From Poa pratensis (lineage: Eukaryota; Streptophyta; Magnoliopsida; Poales; Poaceae): a stretch of DNA of 64,000 nucleotides. A model generated the notes under the pieces. That model did no database searches and was not told where the DNA came from. It worked only from the letters and a program-made list of their open reading frames with translations. A program made the translations under genes and the position numbers. How positions within the stretch are numbered: the first letter of the stretch is position 1; the number at the start of each line of letters is the position of its first letter. The stretch spans positions 60,447,901-60,511,900 of the forward strand of contig CAMZMU010000040.1 of the NCBI GenBank assembly GCA_947311845.1, read 5' to 3'. Shown here in pieces: positions 11,858 through 23,300 of this stretch.

Positions 11858-11988
11858 GGAGGAGGAGGAGGGAGAGGAAGGAGGAGAGGGACGGTGGCGG
11901 CGGCGGCCGGCTATGGTGCGGCGGCTAGGGTTAGGGAAGGAGATGAGGCGGAAGCGAATTAGGGTTGAGGATTTTTAGGCTGATACCA

Positions 11989-12145
11989 TGTGAGAGAATT
12001 GACCACACTTGGGCCTTTCCATTGCATTGATATATATAGTCAAAATACAATCCTAACCATAAATGGGAGATCACACAAATAAGGACTCTCCACGATTTAG
12101 GGAATCAGGAGGATATGTCACGCTACGTGACATATCTGTCTAACA
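11989..12145 (-). repeat. 5' LTR of the copia element
   Basis: 157 bp, identical to 9343-9499. The primer-binding site is directly inside it, at about 11977-11988. Confidence 0.95.
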
Positions 12146-12150
12146 AAAAC

Positions 12151-12624
12151 AAACTTTTAACAGCCACCGAAAATAAACTTGCAAACTATGGCTTGTGCCT
12201 TCACAAATCACAGCAATCTCGTACGGGTTTAATGCATGTATGTAATATATATAGAAACAAGTTGTTTCAGAAAATAAATAAATATAAATAAATTAAAAAC
12301 TTAACAAACAGGACTACATAGTTAAGTTGGGCCGTTGTCCTTCTCTCACGCACCAAACATTGGACGGAACCACCGTTGGGCCAAGCCAGGAAAATAGCTA
12401 GTGATGCACGCGCTGAGGAGTATGGCCTATCGCGCCCGCGATAGTTCGACCTACGCCATGGTATCACTGTTTTGATCCGTTTACGCTTATCAAATGGGAT
12501 ATGTAGATATTTTGGTGACCATGAGGAAATAGGGCTTGCGTCCAGCTATATTAATATATCAACCACCCGATATAGCTCTGAGATCACTGCTGGGGCAAAC
12601 AACACAGTTATTTTGGTGACCATG
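12151..12624. other. Intergenic, possible decayed LINE upstream part
   Basis: Continuation of the sequence interrupted by the copia insertion. The motif TATTTTGGTGACCATG occurs at 12507 and 12611 as a direct repeat. No gene seen. Confidence 0.4.
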
Positions 12625-13195
12625 GTGAGCGAGTTATTTGATGCGTTTACACTCACATGGGATATGCAGAAGTTGGAGACATTTTTTACACCAATGGATG
12701 TAGAGACCATAAGGAGTATCCCACTAAGAAGGCGCCATAATGATTTCTAGGCTTGGCATTACGACCGTCGAGTGGTGTTCTCAGTTCCCACAGCTTATGG
12801 GATGTTAGTGAATACTCACGAAAAGAAAATGACATGGATTGAGGGTACAACAGGTCCTTCCGACTTTCGTTCGAAGGAGAAAGATTGGGTGCGACTCTGA
12901 CACGTGAAGGTACCGTCAAAAAATCAAAGTGTTCAGATCATATGAAGGTTGGCTCGTCTGTCTCTGCCGACGAGTGATGTTCTCCATCACAGGAATATGG
13001 CGCCAAGAAGTGCATGTGCAATCTGCGGTGATGAGGACTCCTGGCACCATTCCTTGATTGAATGCAGAATGGCCAAGTGTGTCTGGGTGCTCGCACCGGA
13101 GGAGACGACGAGGGAGGTGAGCATGCTCTGGGCGATTTGGCATGGTCGTCTGAAGGCAATCCACGAAGGAGTACATGCTCTTTGGCGCACTCACT
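12625..13195 (+). pseudogene. LINE ORF2 C-terminal remnant (zf-RVT)
   Basis: Plus-strand translation gives VSELFDAFTLTWDMQKLETF, IRSIPLRRRHNDF then a stop (12748-12750), WHYDRRVVFSVPTAYGML, KVPSK, and after a frameshift RLSLPTSDVLHHRNMAPRSA with CAICGDEDSWHHSLIEC. This is the linker and zinc-binding tail of plant non-LTR reverse transcriptases. Stops and frameshifts show it is dead. It belongs to a different LINE lineage from the copy at 3593-4797 and lies in the opposite orientation. Confidence 0.82.
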
Positions 13196-13421
13196 GAACG
13201 TGATGCATGTCATGGCACGCACCTAACAGGTACGTACATGCCGGGACCAAGGATAAGAATCATGGCTTTATGTTTATATTGACATGACAGTAGTGAGAAA
13301 AAAGCAAAGCAAAAGCTTTTCGTTCGTGGCTTAATTTCCTCTCGTGGTATCACTGTCACCGGTCACCAACACTGATTCGCTTTTCCCGTTTGGGTTTATC
13401 CACTGCATGACAAAATAAGTA

Positions 13422-13544
13422 CTCCCTCCGATCCATATTAGTGGGCATAGCTTTGTCTAAATTCATATGTATCTAGTTAAGTATTTAGACTAGATACATG
13501 TGTATCTAGACAAAGTTGTGCCCACTAATATGGATCGGAGGTAG
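13422..13544. mobile_element. Stowaway MITE
   Basis: 123-bp foldback with ends CTCCCTCCGATCCATATTAG and CTAATATGGATCGGAGGTAG, flanked by TA at 13420-13421 and 13545-13546. The arms pair almost to the centre. Confidence 0.94.
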
Positions 13545-13546
13545 TA

Positions 13547-14879
13547 GCATAATTAAGAAGCTTCCGCAGAGAGGTGGCGATGCCGAAACCTGATCAGACG
13601 GCCAAGTGCACGTGATCAGAGTGGAAGATAGAATTAAAGAAGAACAAACTCATTTTCATGCTTGATAATTGGATCGGTGATCTGGAACTGTAAGGTGCAT
13701 GATAGGCTTTAACGAGGGAAAAACAAAGATGCATGCATGATTGGCCAACATGTCGCCACCTGGCCAGCTAATGGTTGGGCGTCGCTATGATTTTATTTTT
13801 GTTAATTGAACTTCCCAGAAGATTAGTTGTATGATAATGGGCGACCTACAAGCGCCGCCCTCTCCACTAGCAGTTTCCGCGAATTAATTAGATCTTGCAT
13901 AGCACTGCTGGTTGCCTGCCTACGAGATAAATCGTTGTCCTGATTTCTTTTGTCGTGTGGTGGATCCGTCTCCATTTGGCAAGTCGTCGAGAGCCGGTCG
14001 TAACGAACAGACCACAGAAAATAACAAATATTCGCAAGAAAAAAACGCATATACTCCTACTCAGTTAATTACTATCATTACACTAATTAATGCGACGAGG
14101 GAGACACCATTCAGTGCCGCTTAACCCAACAACCACGCCCGTCCACGTAGCGGTTGCGGGCGGAGCGAACACACGTAGCTTTCGGGCGCCTCTAGCTTTT
14201 CGGTGGCGTGTGACGGACAGCGCGACGCCGTGGCCCGTGTGCTCATCTTCCGCCACTCGCTCGCCGATCATTTTGGTCATGTACACGCAGGTACCTCCGG
14301 AAGAACCAAATTACACGGGTGGGTCTTCATTCCGAATCTATGCGTAGCTACGGCACTCATTCACCTAATTAACCTACACTCTTCGTCACCAAATATTAGG
14401 TGGTGGCGCATAAAAAAGTCAATTCTTATTTTTTCTAAAATTGACCGTGTATAGGTTTTAAAAATATGGAAAAAATACAATACAATACAATACCATATCA
14501 ATATAAATGTATCGGTGTCATTTCTCGTAGAGGTTATATAACTTGGTTGATACTACAGAATTGTGCACAGTGTTTTTTTACGCTCATTATTTCCACGGAT
14601 CGCACAATCTAGATCACTTAGGTGTCTCATGGACATGTCTCGAGTGGGGCGAGGCTAGTTTGTTTACGCGCATGGGAGCGTTTCACGCGAATTTCGACGG
14701 CTCGCTAGCGCCGATTCTGACAGCTCGCTCGCGCAGATTACGATCGCAAAACGATAAAGATGTCGGGTAAAAGAACGTCTCCACCGTCGGGCGAACCGCC
14801 TGCCACCCCCCGCATGTGGCTGCCTCGCCGCCTTGCCCTCTCGAATCGCTCACTCCAACTGTCCACCGCCGCTCCTGAC
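13547..14879. other. Intergenic, no gene recognised
   Basis: Mixed sequence with several short frames on both strands, none resembling a known protein. Nothing further can be supported. Confidence 0.4.
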
Positions 14880-14893
14880 CATCCCTTTAAGTC

Positions 14894-15031
14894 TGTAACA
14901 CCCCAAATTTTGGCCTTTTTGAAATTTTCCCAAATTGCATTGTTTCATTGTTTCATGTGCAATTGGATTTAAACCTCCGGAAAATCTTTTTAAATCATGA
15001 ACCTTTGCAAACATGATAATTCAAACTTGAG
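14894..15031. mobile_element. 138-bp insertion flanked by a 14-bp direct repeat
   Basis: CATCCCTTTAAGTC occurs at 14880-14893 and again at 15032-15045. The DNA between begins TGTAACACCCCAAATTTTGG. Flanking duplications of this length are typical of LINE-driven insertion, but there is no A-tail. Its start resembles the first bases of some grass LTRs. Family unknown. Confidence 0.5.
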
Positions 15032-15045
15032 CATCCCTTTAAGTC

Positions 15046-15702
15046 CCCCTACCCAACACCCGAAGGTTTCTGTCGCTGGTGCACCCCCATCCCACGGATA
15101 AAGCTCCCGGGCTGCGGTGGTATGCATGCGGCTGAGAAAAAATGGGGATGTGGAGAAAGAAGAAAGCAGATGGAGAATACCACGTGGGTGGGATCCACCC
15201 AAACGCGAACTGCGAGTACTCGTGCGCTCGAGAAATATTGATTTCGTCTCTATCCCTCCTTGCGAGCAATTTGCGGCAAACACAAGGTCAACAAAAAAAA
15301 ATCAAAAGCACAATTATACCATGCTAATTTGATTAATTTTTCCGAGGTTGAGCTAATTTGATCCATAATATCGTCCAGAATTCGAGTTAACCATGAGGTG
15401 CAACAGACAAAAAAGACGTATAAGCCGGAAACAAGCTCATTAATGGTGAATTAATAATTTACCAACTGTACAATAATACACTTTCTCCTCAATTTACGGG
15501 AAAAACAAAACAAACTCTGCCCCCCCCGCTCCCCCGCCGCGAAACCCTCCACCCTCTGCTCCTCCGCCGCGCCATTCGTGGGCCCCACCCCTACTTACCT
15601 TCTCCGGAGCTCCCCGTCACCTCCGGCCAACGGCGGGATGGCTCCTTGACCGACGCACCGCCGAGGCGAGAGACCGACGCCGCACGGGGAACCGAGCCGA
15701 GG
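15046..15702 (+). promoter_or_regulatory. Upstream region and 5' leader of the EDR2 gene
   Basis: CT-rich, C-run-containing leader from about 15520 to 15600 without an obvious TATA box. An upstream ATG at 15638 opens a minimal three-codon frame (ATG GCT CCT TGA, 15638-15649) 53 bases before the chosen start. Confidence 0.45.
15638..15649 (+). promoter_or_regulatory. Minimal upstream ORF in the EDR2 leader
   Basis: ATG GCT CCT TGA, in a GC-rich leader (CGGGATGG context). It could reduce initiation at the main start if transcribed. Transcription start not known. Confidence 0.4.
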
Positions 15703-17283
15703 ATGATGAGCTCGTCGGCTTCGCGGAGGGAGGCGGCGAGGAGCTTCGACCTCGGGCGGACCGGCGGAGGCGAGCCTCCTCCGAGGCCGTCCCCGGTCCC
15801 GCCGACGTCCGCGAAGGCGCGGAGCGGGGAGCTGCTTCCGCCCCTGCCCCAGGGCGGCGCCGCGGCGGTGCGGCACCAGGGGTGGATGGTGCGGTACGGG
15901 CGGCGGAAGATCGGGAGGTCCTTCTTCCACCACCGCTACTTCGTCCTCGACAACAGGCTGCTCGCATACTACAAGAAGGAGCCCAAGGACAACATGGTAG
16001 GATGCTCATCCCAACTACTAGTACATGCTATTTCCAGACTCGCGATCCACCTCTGGTACGGGGAAGTCTCTGTTGCTCTACTGCAAGACTCGGCGAGTTC
16101 TTAGCGCGACTTTTCCTCATTGGTGGTGCATTTGACCAATTTGGGCGATCGGAGGATTCGTTTGGTTGAAAATCTAGTTGCGGTAACTAGCTTTGAAGGG
16201 CAGATTGATAGGAGAGGAGTTCGATTCTCCGAATCGTAGACTCAGGGAATACTGAGTGATTTGACTAGATAGAGATTCGTGGAACTGGGACTGGATCTGC
16301 TGGATCGAATGTTTCTTCATGTAGCGAGAATCACATGAGCTGGTGCCAATTGTCTACTCTGATGTAGAGCCGATTTGGTTATAGATACCTGAGTCTAGGA
16401 AGTGCTAAGGAATGGCACACTTGCTAATTACTGGATGTTTACTTTTTCCTGTCAATCATGTAGCCATTTAGGCAACTTGCTTGATTTACCTGGACCCCTG
16501 GACCCTTTTTAGTGCTCCAGTAGTATTTTCTTGAAAACATGAAAATGCATACCAGCACATTGTTTAGGTGGGACACTGCAACAGGAGCATCGTGCCTGTA
16601 TCTAACTTTCTGGTGCAAATCTTGTGGATGTGCAGGTGCCACTCAAGTCTCTTCTAGTAGATGGGAATTGCAGAGTGGAGGATAGAGGGCTTAAGACGCA
16701 TCATGGACAGGTAAATTTTCTCTTCCCTTTGGCGTAGTTTATCAAATATTAGTGCGGTATATCATGACTGTGCCATTGCATGCTGCATTTTTGGTTGAGA
16801 GCACTAGGTGTATTAATTCCTTGCAGGTGAAATTCGCTTGCTGCTAGCTCTTCTCTTGAATACAATTTCTGGTATCTTTACTTTTGAGGATTCTACTTCT
16901 TTGCAGAAGACGATTTTTTAAAAACTCGGGTTGTGTGCTAGTTATGAAACATAGTTTGAATTGCAATCACACCGAGTCGGCGCCAGCACATGTTGGTACC
17001 GCACCCTGCATAACCCCACTACGCAACCCTCTCCGACTAAGCTCAGCCACGACATAGGCCATTTCGTTTGCTTTCCGCGAGATCTTCACAACTTCGATAT
17101 CCAGTAGGTCATACATGAGAAGCTTGATTTCTCTGATGTCTGATCATCCTGGACACCCGCGATATGTCAGGAGCATTGCTAAGAGGCGCATGTATTTCAC
17201 CTACACCCGTATTATAGTTTTGATCATTCATTTATGCTATGTTGTCAACGGCTAAACCATACAATGTGAACAATCGTCTTATC

Positions 17284-17331
<48 letters not shown>

Positions 17332-20300
17332 ATCATTCCCTAGCAAGTTGGGGTAGGCAACTCTCATCTTATCAAATTGGGAAATTTCAACTGGTAATAT
17401 ATTGCGTCTACTTCGTTGCAGTTGATCAACTTAGTTAATCATCTGATATTGCTATAAGGTTAATATATGAATATTCCAGCATGTGCATGAATGTGATGTG
17501 TGTTCCAGTTTTACACTCATTTAAAGATTTACTTGAAATTTGAAAAAAATCACTCATTATCTTGCTCTTGTCTCATGTCAAACTTCGCAGATGGTTTATG
17601 TTCTGTGTGTTTACAACAAGAAAGAGAAGGACAATCCAATCACGGTTCGTTACAACACTGAGCCCTTCAATGTTATCAAAATTTAGAACCATCTGACTGT
17701 ATCCATATTAATTCATGTGCCTTTACGTATGTTTGGCAGATATTTTTCCTTGCTCATATTGTTGTTACTACTGCAATATACTGCATAGGTGCATAGGAAA
17801 ATAGGAAGGCTGTAACACCATTTTCTTGCCGCCCCTTTAAGCATAGTTTAGTGGCAAATAGTCTCAAAAGGCAATAATATCCTCCCCATGTAGGTCTGTT
17901 TTTTTATGTTAAATAGGGTTATCTTTGGTATACCTTTTTCAAGACGGGACTCAGTATTGCCTAGGGTTGATAATTGAGTAGAAATTTTGACATTGGAAAT
18001 ATGCCATGGGCTCTGTTTTTGGCAATCTTCTGGGTTCTGTCTAGTCTTCTTGTCAAACTGTTTCTGTCGCATATGGTAAATTGTTTGATATCTGATCGTT
18101 CATGTCCCTATCATTCCTCAACCAGATGGGCGCACATGATATTGAGGATGCCCTAGTGTGGAAAAAGAAGATAGAGCTCCTTATTGATCAGGTATTCAGG
18201 CGTTATATGTCTGACAAATTGTAACTGTATAAGGAAATTATTGCAAACATGTTAGGATCAGATATCCCGATCGATTTTTATTATTTTCTTTTTCGATAAT
18301 GGCATGCAAGAGAATACATTTAGTTAGCTAGACTGCAAATAAACTCCATTGTTCTTACATCCTAGATTCCATAAAATACTGTCAGCATATAATTTTAGGA
18401 GTTGGGGTATGCACCAACGAGTATGTACCGACATTTGCCCAGAACTCCAGATGAACTCAGTGCCAAAATGTGCAAAACTACAAGATAACATGCTAATATC
18501 ACATTCCATTCTGATAAACATCTTCATTATGCAGCAACAGGACACTATGACAGCTAAAAATCGTAAAGCTTTTGCTTCACTGGACTTTGACATGGATCTT
18601 GGAGCGCTTGCATTCTCTGACCATGATAGCGGGCAAGTGAAGCTTCGTGTTATAATTGCAAATTGGGTCTTGTGGTTAATAACTGGAAATGATATTCTAT
18701 TGTAGACCTGAAGACGAAGAGGAGCCCCGTCCCATGTTGCTTCGCAGGACAACTATAGGGAAGGGTAGGAAGTTCGGTTGCACAATTGTTTTCTGAAAAA
18801 ATTGTCTAGTATTTATATTGATGATTTTAACGTTTAAATATTCCATTTTTTCATCTAGGCCTTCCTGATTCTGTACCTGACTGGACCAAAGAGCATGAGA
18901 TTGGTCTGTCACATCAGAACGACACCAATCAAGCTAATTCTAGAAAGAACTGGCGGCTGCTTAAATGCCAGAATGGTAAGTTTTAGTCCTTTATATAAAC
19001 TTGTTACATCTTCAAGAGACTGTACTTGGTTCATATGGAGTTACACTTATTATCTTCTTTTTATTATCGGCAGGGTTGCGCATCTTTGAAGAACTTGTGG
19101 AGGTCGAATACCTTGTACGTACTTTCTCTTATGCCTGTTTAATGTTGGAGAGTGTTAGATAAACAACAACTCGTATTCCACGGTGTCTAAAGACCACAAT
19201 ATATAGTACATGAGAAAGCCAAAAGGCTAGAATATAAAAGGCCAAAGGCCACCATAAAGGCTAGAAGGTAAAAGGCCAAAGGCCAACATATAACTCTAAC
19301 ACCCCCCTCAAATGCAAAGCGTATGCAATAGCATTGCATTTGAAGAAGTGTAAAACTAGAAAAGAAAATGATAATCCAAAATCCGCATCTTGGGAGTGTC
19401 GTCATAGCATGAAGAGTCTTCAATAACCTGTCGAGTCAAGCCACAATCGGTCGAAGAAGAGACCGACACAGACCGAGAGATGGTCAGAAGAAGAGCATGT
19501 CACAAAAGATCATAGCACAAGAAGCCCAACGGCAAAGAAATGTGCGTAGATCAATGACAATGCAGACAGATGGCGCATCAGAGAAAGACACACACCGCAT
19601 CAAGAGAAGATGGGTTGTCAAAAGATGGCACATTAAGAGAAACAAGCATCGCGCACAAAATCATAGCCTAAGACAAGAGAATGGGCGTAGATTCACAATG
19701 CAAAGACAGGCCACAGAAATCCTATAGAAAGGACCAGGACCAGAAAAGAAAAGCAGGCTGACAAAACAGAGGTATAGTGGACTCACATGATAATAGACAC
19801 GAAAAAGAAACGGATTTGGTGGATGCAGCGGAAAAACAGAGCACCAAGGGAATGCACACGTGTAAGATAGAGTAGATAGACTGAATCTTGTACCAACATG
19901 TGGCAGAGCACACAGCAGTTACGAACTTACGAGAGGACACACTTTTTTTTTTTTTTTTTACAACTCACGAACGGACCTGAACAGAAAGCAACTCAGGAAC
20001 TGATCTGGGAAATAAAGAAACCACGCACGCAGCAGCAGCCAAACGAGATCCATGGTGATCAATCCAGCGAACAGCAGCAGCAGTCAAACTAGGAGGTCGG
20101 TGGAGATGGGAATCATGCAGCGATCGATCCAGCTCTTGCGAGAGGGCAGTTGAACGAGGCCGGCGGCTGGGCGATGGAGTACCAGCACGAGGCCGGCGAC
20201 CGGAAGACAGCAGCGGAACGAGGAAGCAAACAGACGCAAGGGGAGATGCACGCCGATGCATCAATTCAGCAATGAAAAGCAGCAGATGAAATCGCTGACA

Positions 20301-23300
20301 ACGGATCGGGAGGACGAGTTGCGCGTCCAAAAAAAATACCATAGCTCATGATACCATGTTAGATAAACAGCAACTTGTATTCCACGGTGCCTAAAGGCCA
20401 CAATATATAGTACATGAGAAAGCCAAAAGGCTAGAATATAAAAGGCCAAAGGCCACCATAAAGGCTAGAAGGTAAAAGGCCAACATATAACTCTAACAGA
20501 GAGGTCCTGAAACCCTTCTAATTGATAACAAGTGGACACATTTTATAATTGTTTATGTCGTGCGCAGGCAAGAAGCTGTAGCCGAGCAATGAGGGCTGTT
20601 GGTGTCGTGGAAGCCACATGCGAAGCCATTTTTGGGCTGATAATGAGTATGGATGTAACAAGATATGAGTAAGTGTGTATTCGTTTACTATCTGCCTGCT
20701 CATATATGTATATTGATCTAAGTTTGCTTTATATTCAAATGTAGGTGGGATTGTAGCTTCCAGTATGGGAGTTTAGTTCAAGAGGTTGATGGCCACACTG
20801 CAATACTATATCATCGGCTACAGCTGAACTGGTGTTCAATGTAAGTACCTTTTTGTTGTGTCAAAAACTTGCGTGATGAATGCTGCTACAACTTGCAAGT
20901 CCTATTGAAATAACAAGAGAAGATTCTTAAAAGAAGCAAGGGACGGATATGCTAGATGACCCTGACAGGACAATGAACTATCTGAGCACAGACTTGACTC
21001 GTTTGTACTTGAATTCAGAACTTTGAAGTTTTTCATATAGCCATATACTGTAGCATTGTAAAATTGGCATTATCTAGACTCAGTAGCAAAGCCAGTATTC
21101 TTGCACTGTTGGATGATTGGGTACTCCGCTATCTGGCAGTAAGCAGCAATGCTGTAAAGCATCTAGCAGGACTATTTGTCCATGCATAAGTTTGCTGCGC
21201 AAACCAAAAGTTGAATGAATGTCATCCAAGTAAAACCGACTTACTGGAGTAGCTCCAGAGAGTGTGAATGGGTGACTGATCTGCTTACTTTGATAGGAAA
21301 TTACAAAGCTGCATGCCTGTATGGCAGCCCCATAAGGCTGTGGATTCGAAGATTTCAATATACAAATTACAATGCATTACCTCAGACTTTTCACCTTTTG
21401 TAAACAACTGAACCTGCAGGGTTGTCTGGCCTCGAGATCTTTGTTATGTACGATATTGGCGGCGCAACGATGATGGAAGTTATGGTAAACTTAGTTTTTT
21501 TTCTGGTTTTACATCATCCGTTTAAAGCATCTTGTTTAATGTTTTGTGTTTAAACTTGCAGTTGTGCTATTTCGATCTACTGAACACCTGAACTGTGGTC
21601 CCCAACCAGGTTTTACCAGGGCTTCTATTGAAAGTAATTTGCCTTCTGTTTGTCAGAAACCCTTTTCGTCTTGAGATAATTTTTTTTGTCACTTTTGTCC
21701 TTTCCTGAACCTCCTATTAGTTCAGGTGGAGGTTTCAAGATCACTCCTCTCAAATCTGTGAATGGGAAATCTCGCACTCAAGTTCAACACCTTATGCAAA
21801 TTGATCTAAAGGGATGGGGCGTGAATTACGTTACATCATTCCAGTACCACTCTTTGCTGCAGATGCTGAACTGTGTTGCTGGTACAGACCACAAATAACT
21901 CCTTTAACTTGTTATGGCATTGCTTGATTATCTGTTAATAATTTTTTGCTCATTCCTGGTCAATATTCCTTTTCATTAATAGTTTGTCGCCATGATTGTT
22001 TGACATTTGCATCTACTTCCAGGATTGCGTGATTACTTTTCCCAAAATGATGACATTCATACAGTTCCGAGGATTCCTGTGATGCATACTATGGCTAATG
22101 TGGCCTCAGTTAAAAAGGGTCAAAAACATCAAGAAGCTGACTCAAAGACCAAACAAGCAGATTCAGCTAACGAGAATTCGGATGAGTCAGAAGAAGATGA
22201 TGATTATCAAGTTCCCGAAGCTAGCTTGGAGGTGGTAACCCTAGACTAAAGCCGTTCCTAGCTTTGGAAGAAGTTATCTGTTGGTTTGCTACACTAAATC
22301 TCATTGCAATTTTGTGCAGGAAGACAGCACCAAATCTGACAGTGACGCGAAGTGCTCTGGTCCGTTTGTTGTCTAACTACATCTTGTTTTCTAATATCTC
22401 CGCAAATTACCTATTTTGATAAGCCAATTCTATTCTCACGCCTTCGCATTGTGTTGGGTGATCCAGATCCGATAGATTTGTCTTGTTTTTCGGGCATTAT
22501 TCGTCAGGATGCAAATGAGAAAAGCCGTAACTGTTGGGCAGTACCTGATAGCAAGATCTTCAAAGTTCGTAGCAAGAACTTTTCGCATGACAAATCAAAG
22601 GTCTAAACTCTAAACCTTCAACATGTTTCCCTATTTTTTAAGATAGCAGGTTATCAAGAGCTTATTATGTTGTTATTTGAGTTACAGGTATCTGCAGGGA
22701 AGTACCTTATGGAGCTTGTCGCAGCTGACTGGTTCAAAGATACCAAGCGTATGGATGATGTTGCCAAGCGTAAAGGATGCGCTGCTCAGGTCAGTAAATT
22801 GTTTATGATTGATTAACTGTCTGGACTTGCTTTTGTAACTCTTGCAACATGATTGTGTCAATGCATGAAACACCATTGTCTTAACCTGCAAAGCAGCATT
22901 TTGAATACTTTAGTTCAGTAATATTACTGTTCTCTTGTGCAGACCTACTGGTAAATACATAAACATTCATTTCCTCTGTTTTCTTAACCTCTTGCTATTT
23001 CATTCATACAATCATATTGACTATTAGAAGCTTGATATAGTTTTCGTAGCTATATAAGCTTTTTATAGTTGTACTTTTCATACTAGTAGCTTAGCTCTTT
23101 GATCGTGTACTTTCTCTTATCATGTGAAGGGTAGAACCTGTAGTCAGATCTACGTGTGAGGGAGAGTTCAAATTTTGAATTGATGACACAATTGTCTGAT
23201 CCGTATTTAAATTGAGTATTGCTTTGGTCTTAGATTAGAGCTAGCACTGTTTGAAAGTGAAATTCATGTCTCTGTCATCAACCTAGGAATCTAGGATTAA

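Larger units (their letters stand above)
9343..12145 (-). mobile_element. Young Ty1/copia LTR retrotransposon, internally deleted
   Basis: Complete element by its ends: identical 157-bp LTRs at 9343-9499 and 11989-12145 (TGTGAG...TAACA on the plus strand), with target duplication AAAAC at 9338-9342 and 12146-12150. Next to the right LTR, read on the minus strand, is TGGTATCAGCCT, a primer-binding site of initiator-Met type. Next to the left LTR is the polypurine tract GCGGGGGAG. Only 2.8 kb long; most of gag and the reverse transcriptase are missing, so it must have moved using proteins from a full-length relative. Identical LTRs mean recent insertion. Confidence 0.95.

Noticed and set aside
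11447..11962. 171-codon plus-strand frame
   Set aside because: Shadow of the GC-rich gag region of the copia element, which codes on the minus strand.
15595..16009. Minus-strand frames of 112 and 130 codons over EDR2 exon 1
   Set aside because: Antisense shadows of the GC-rich first exon.
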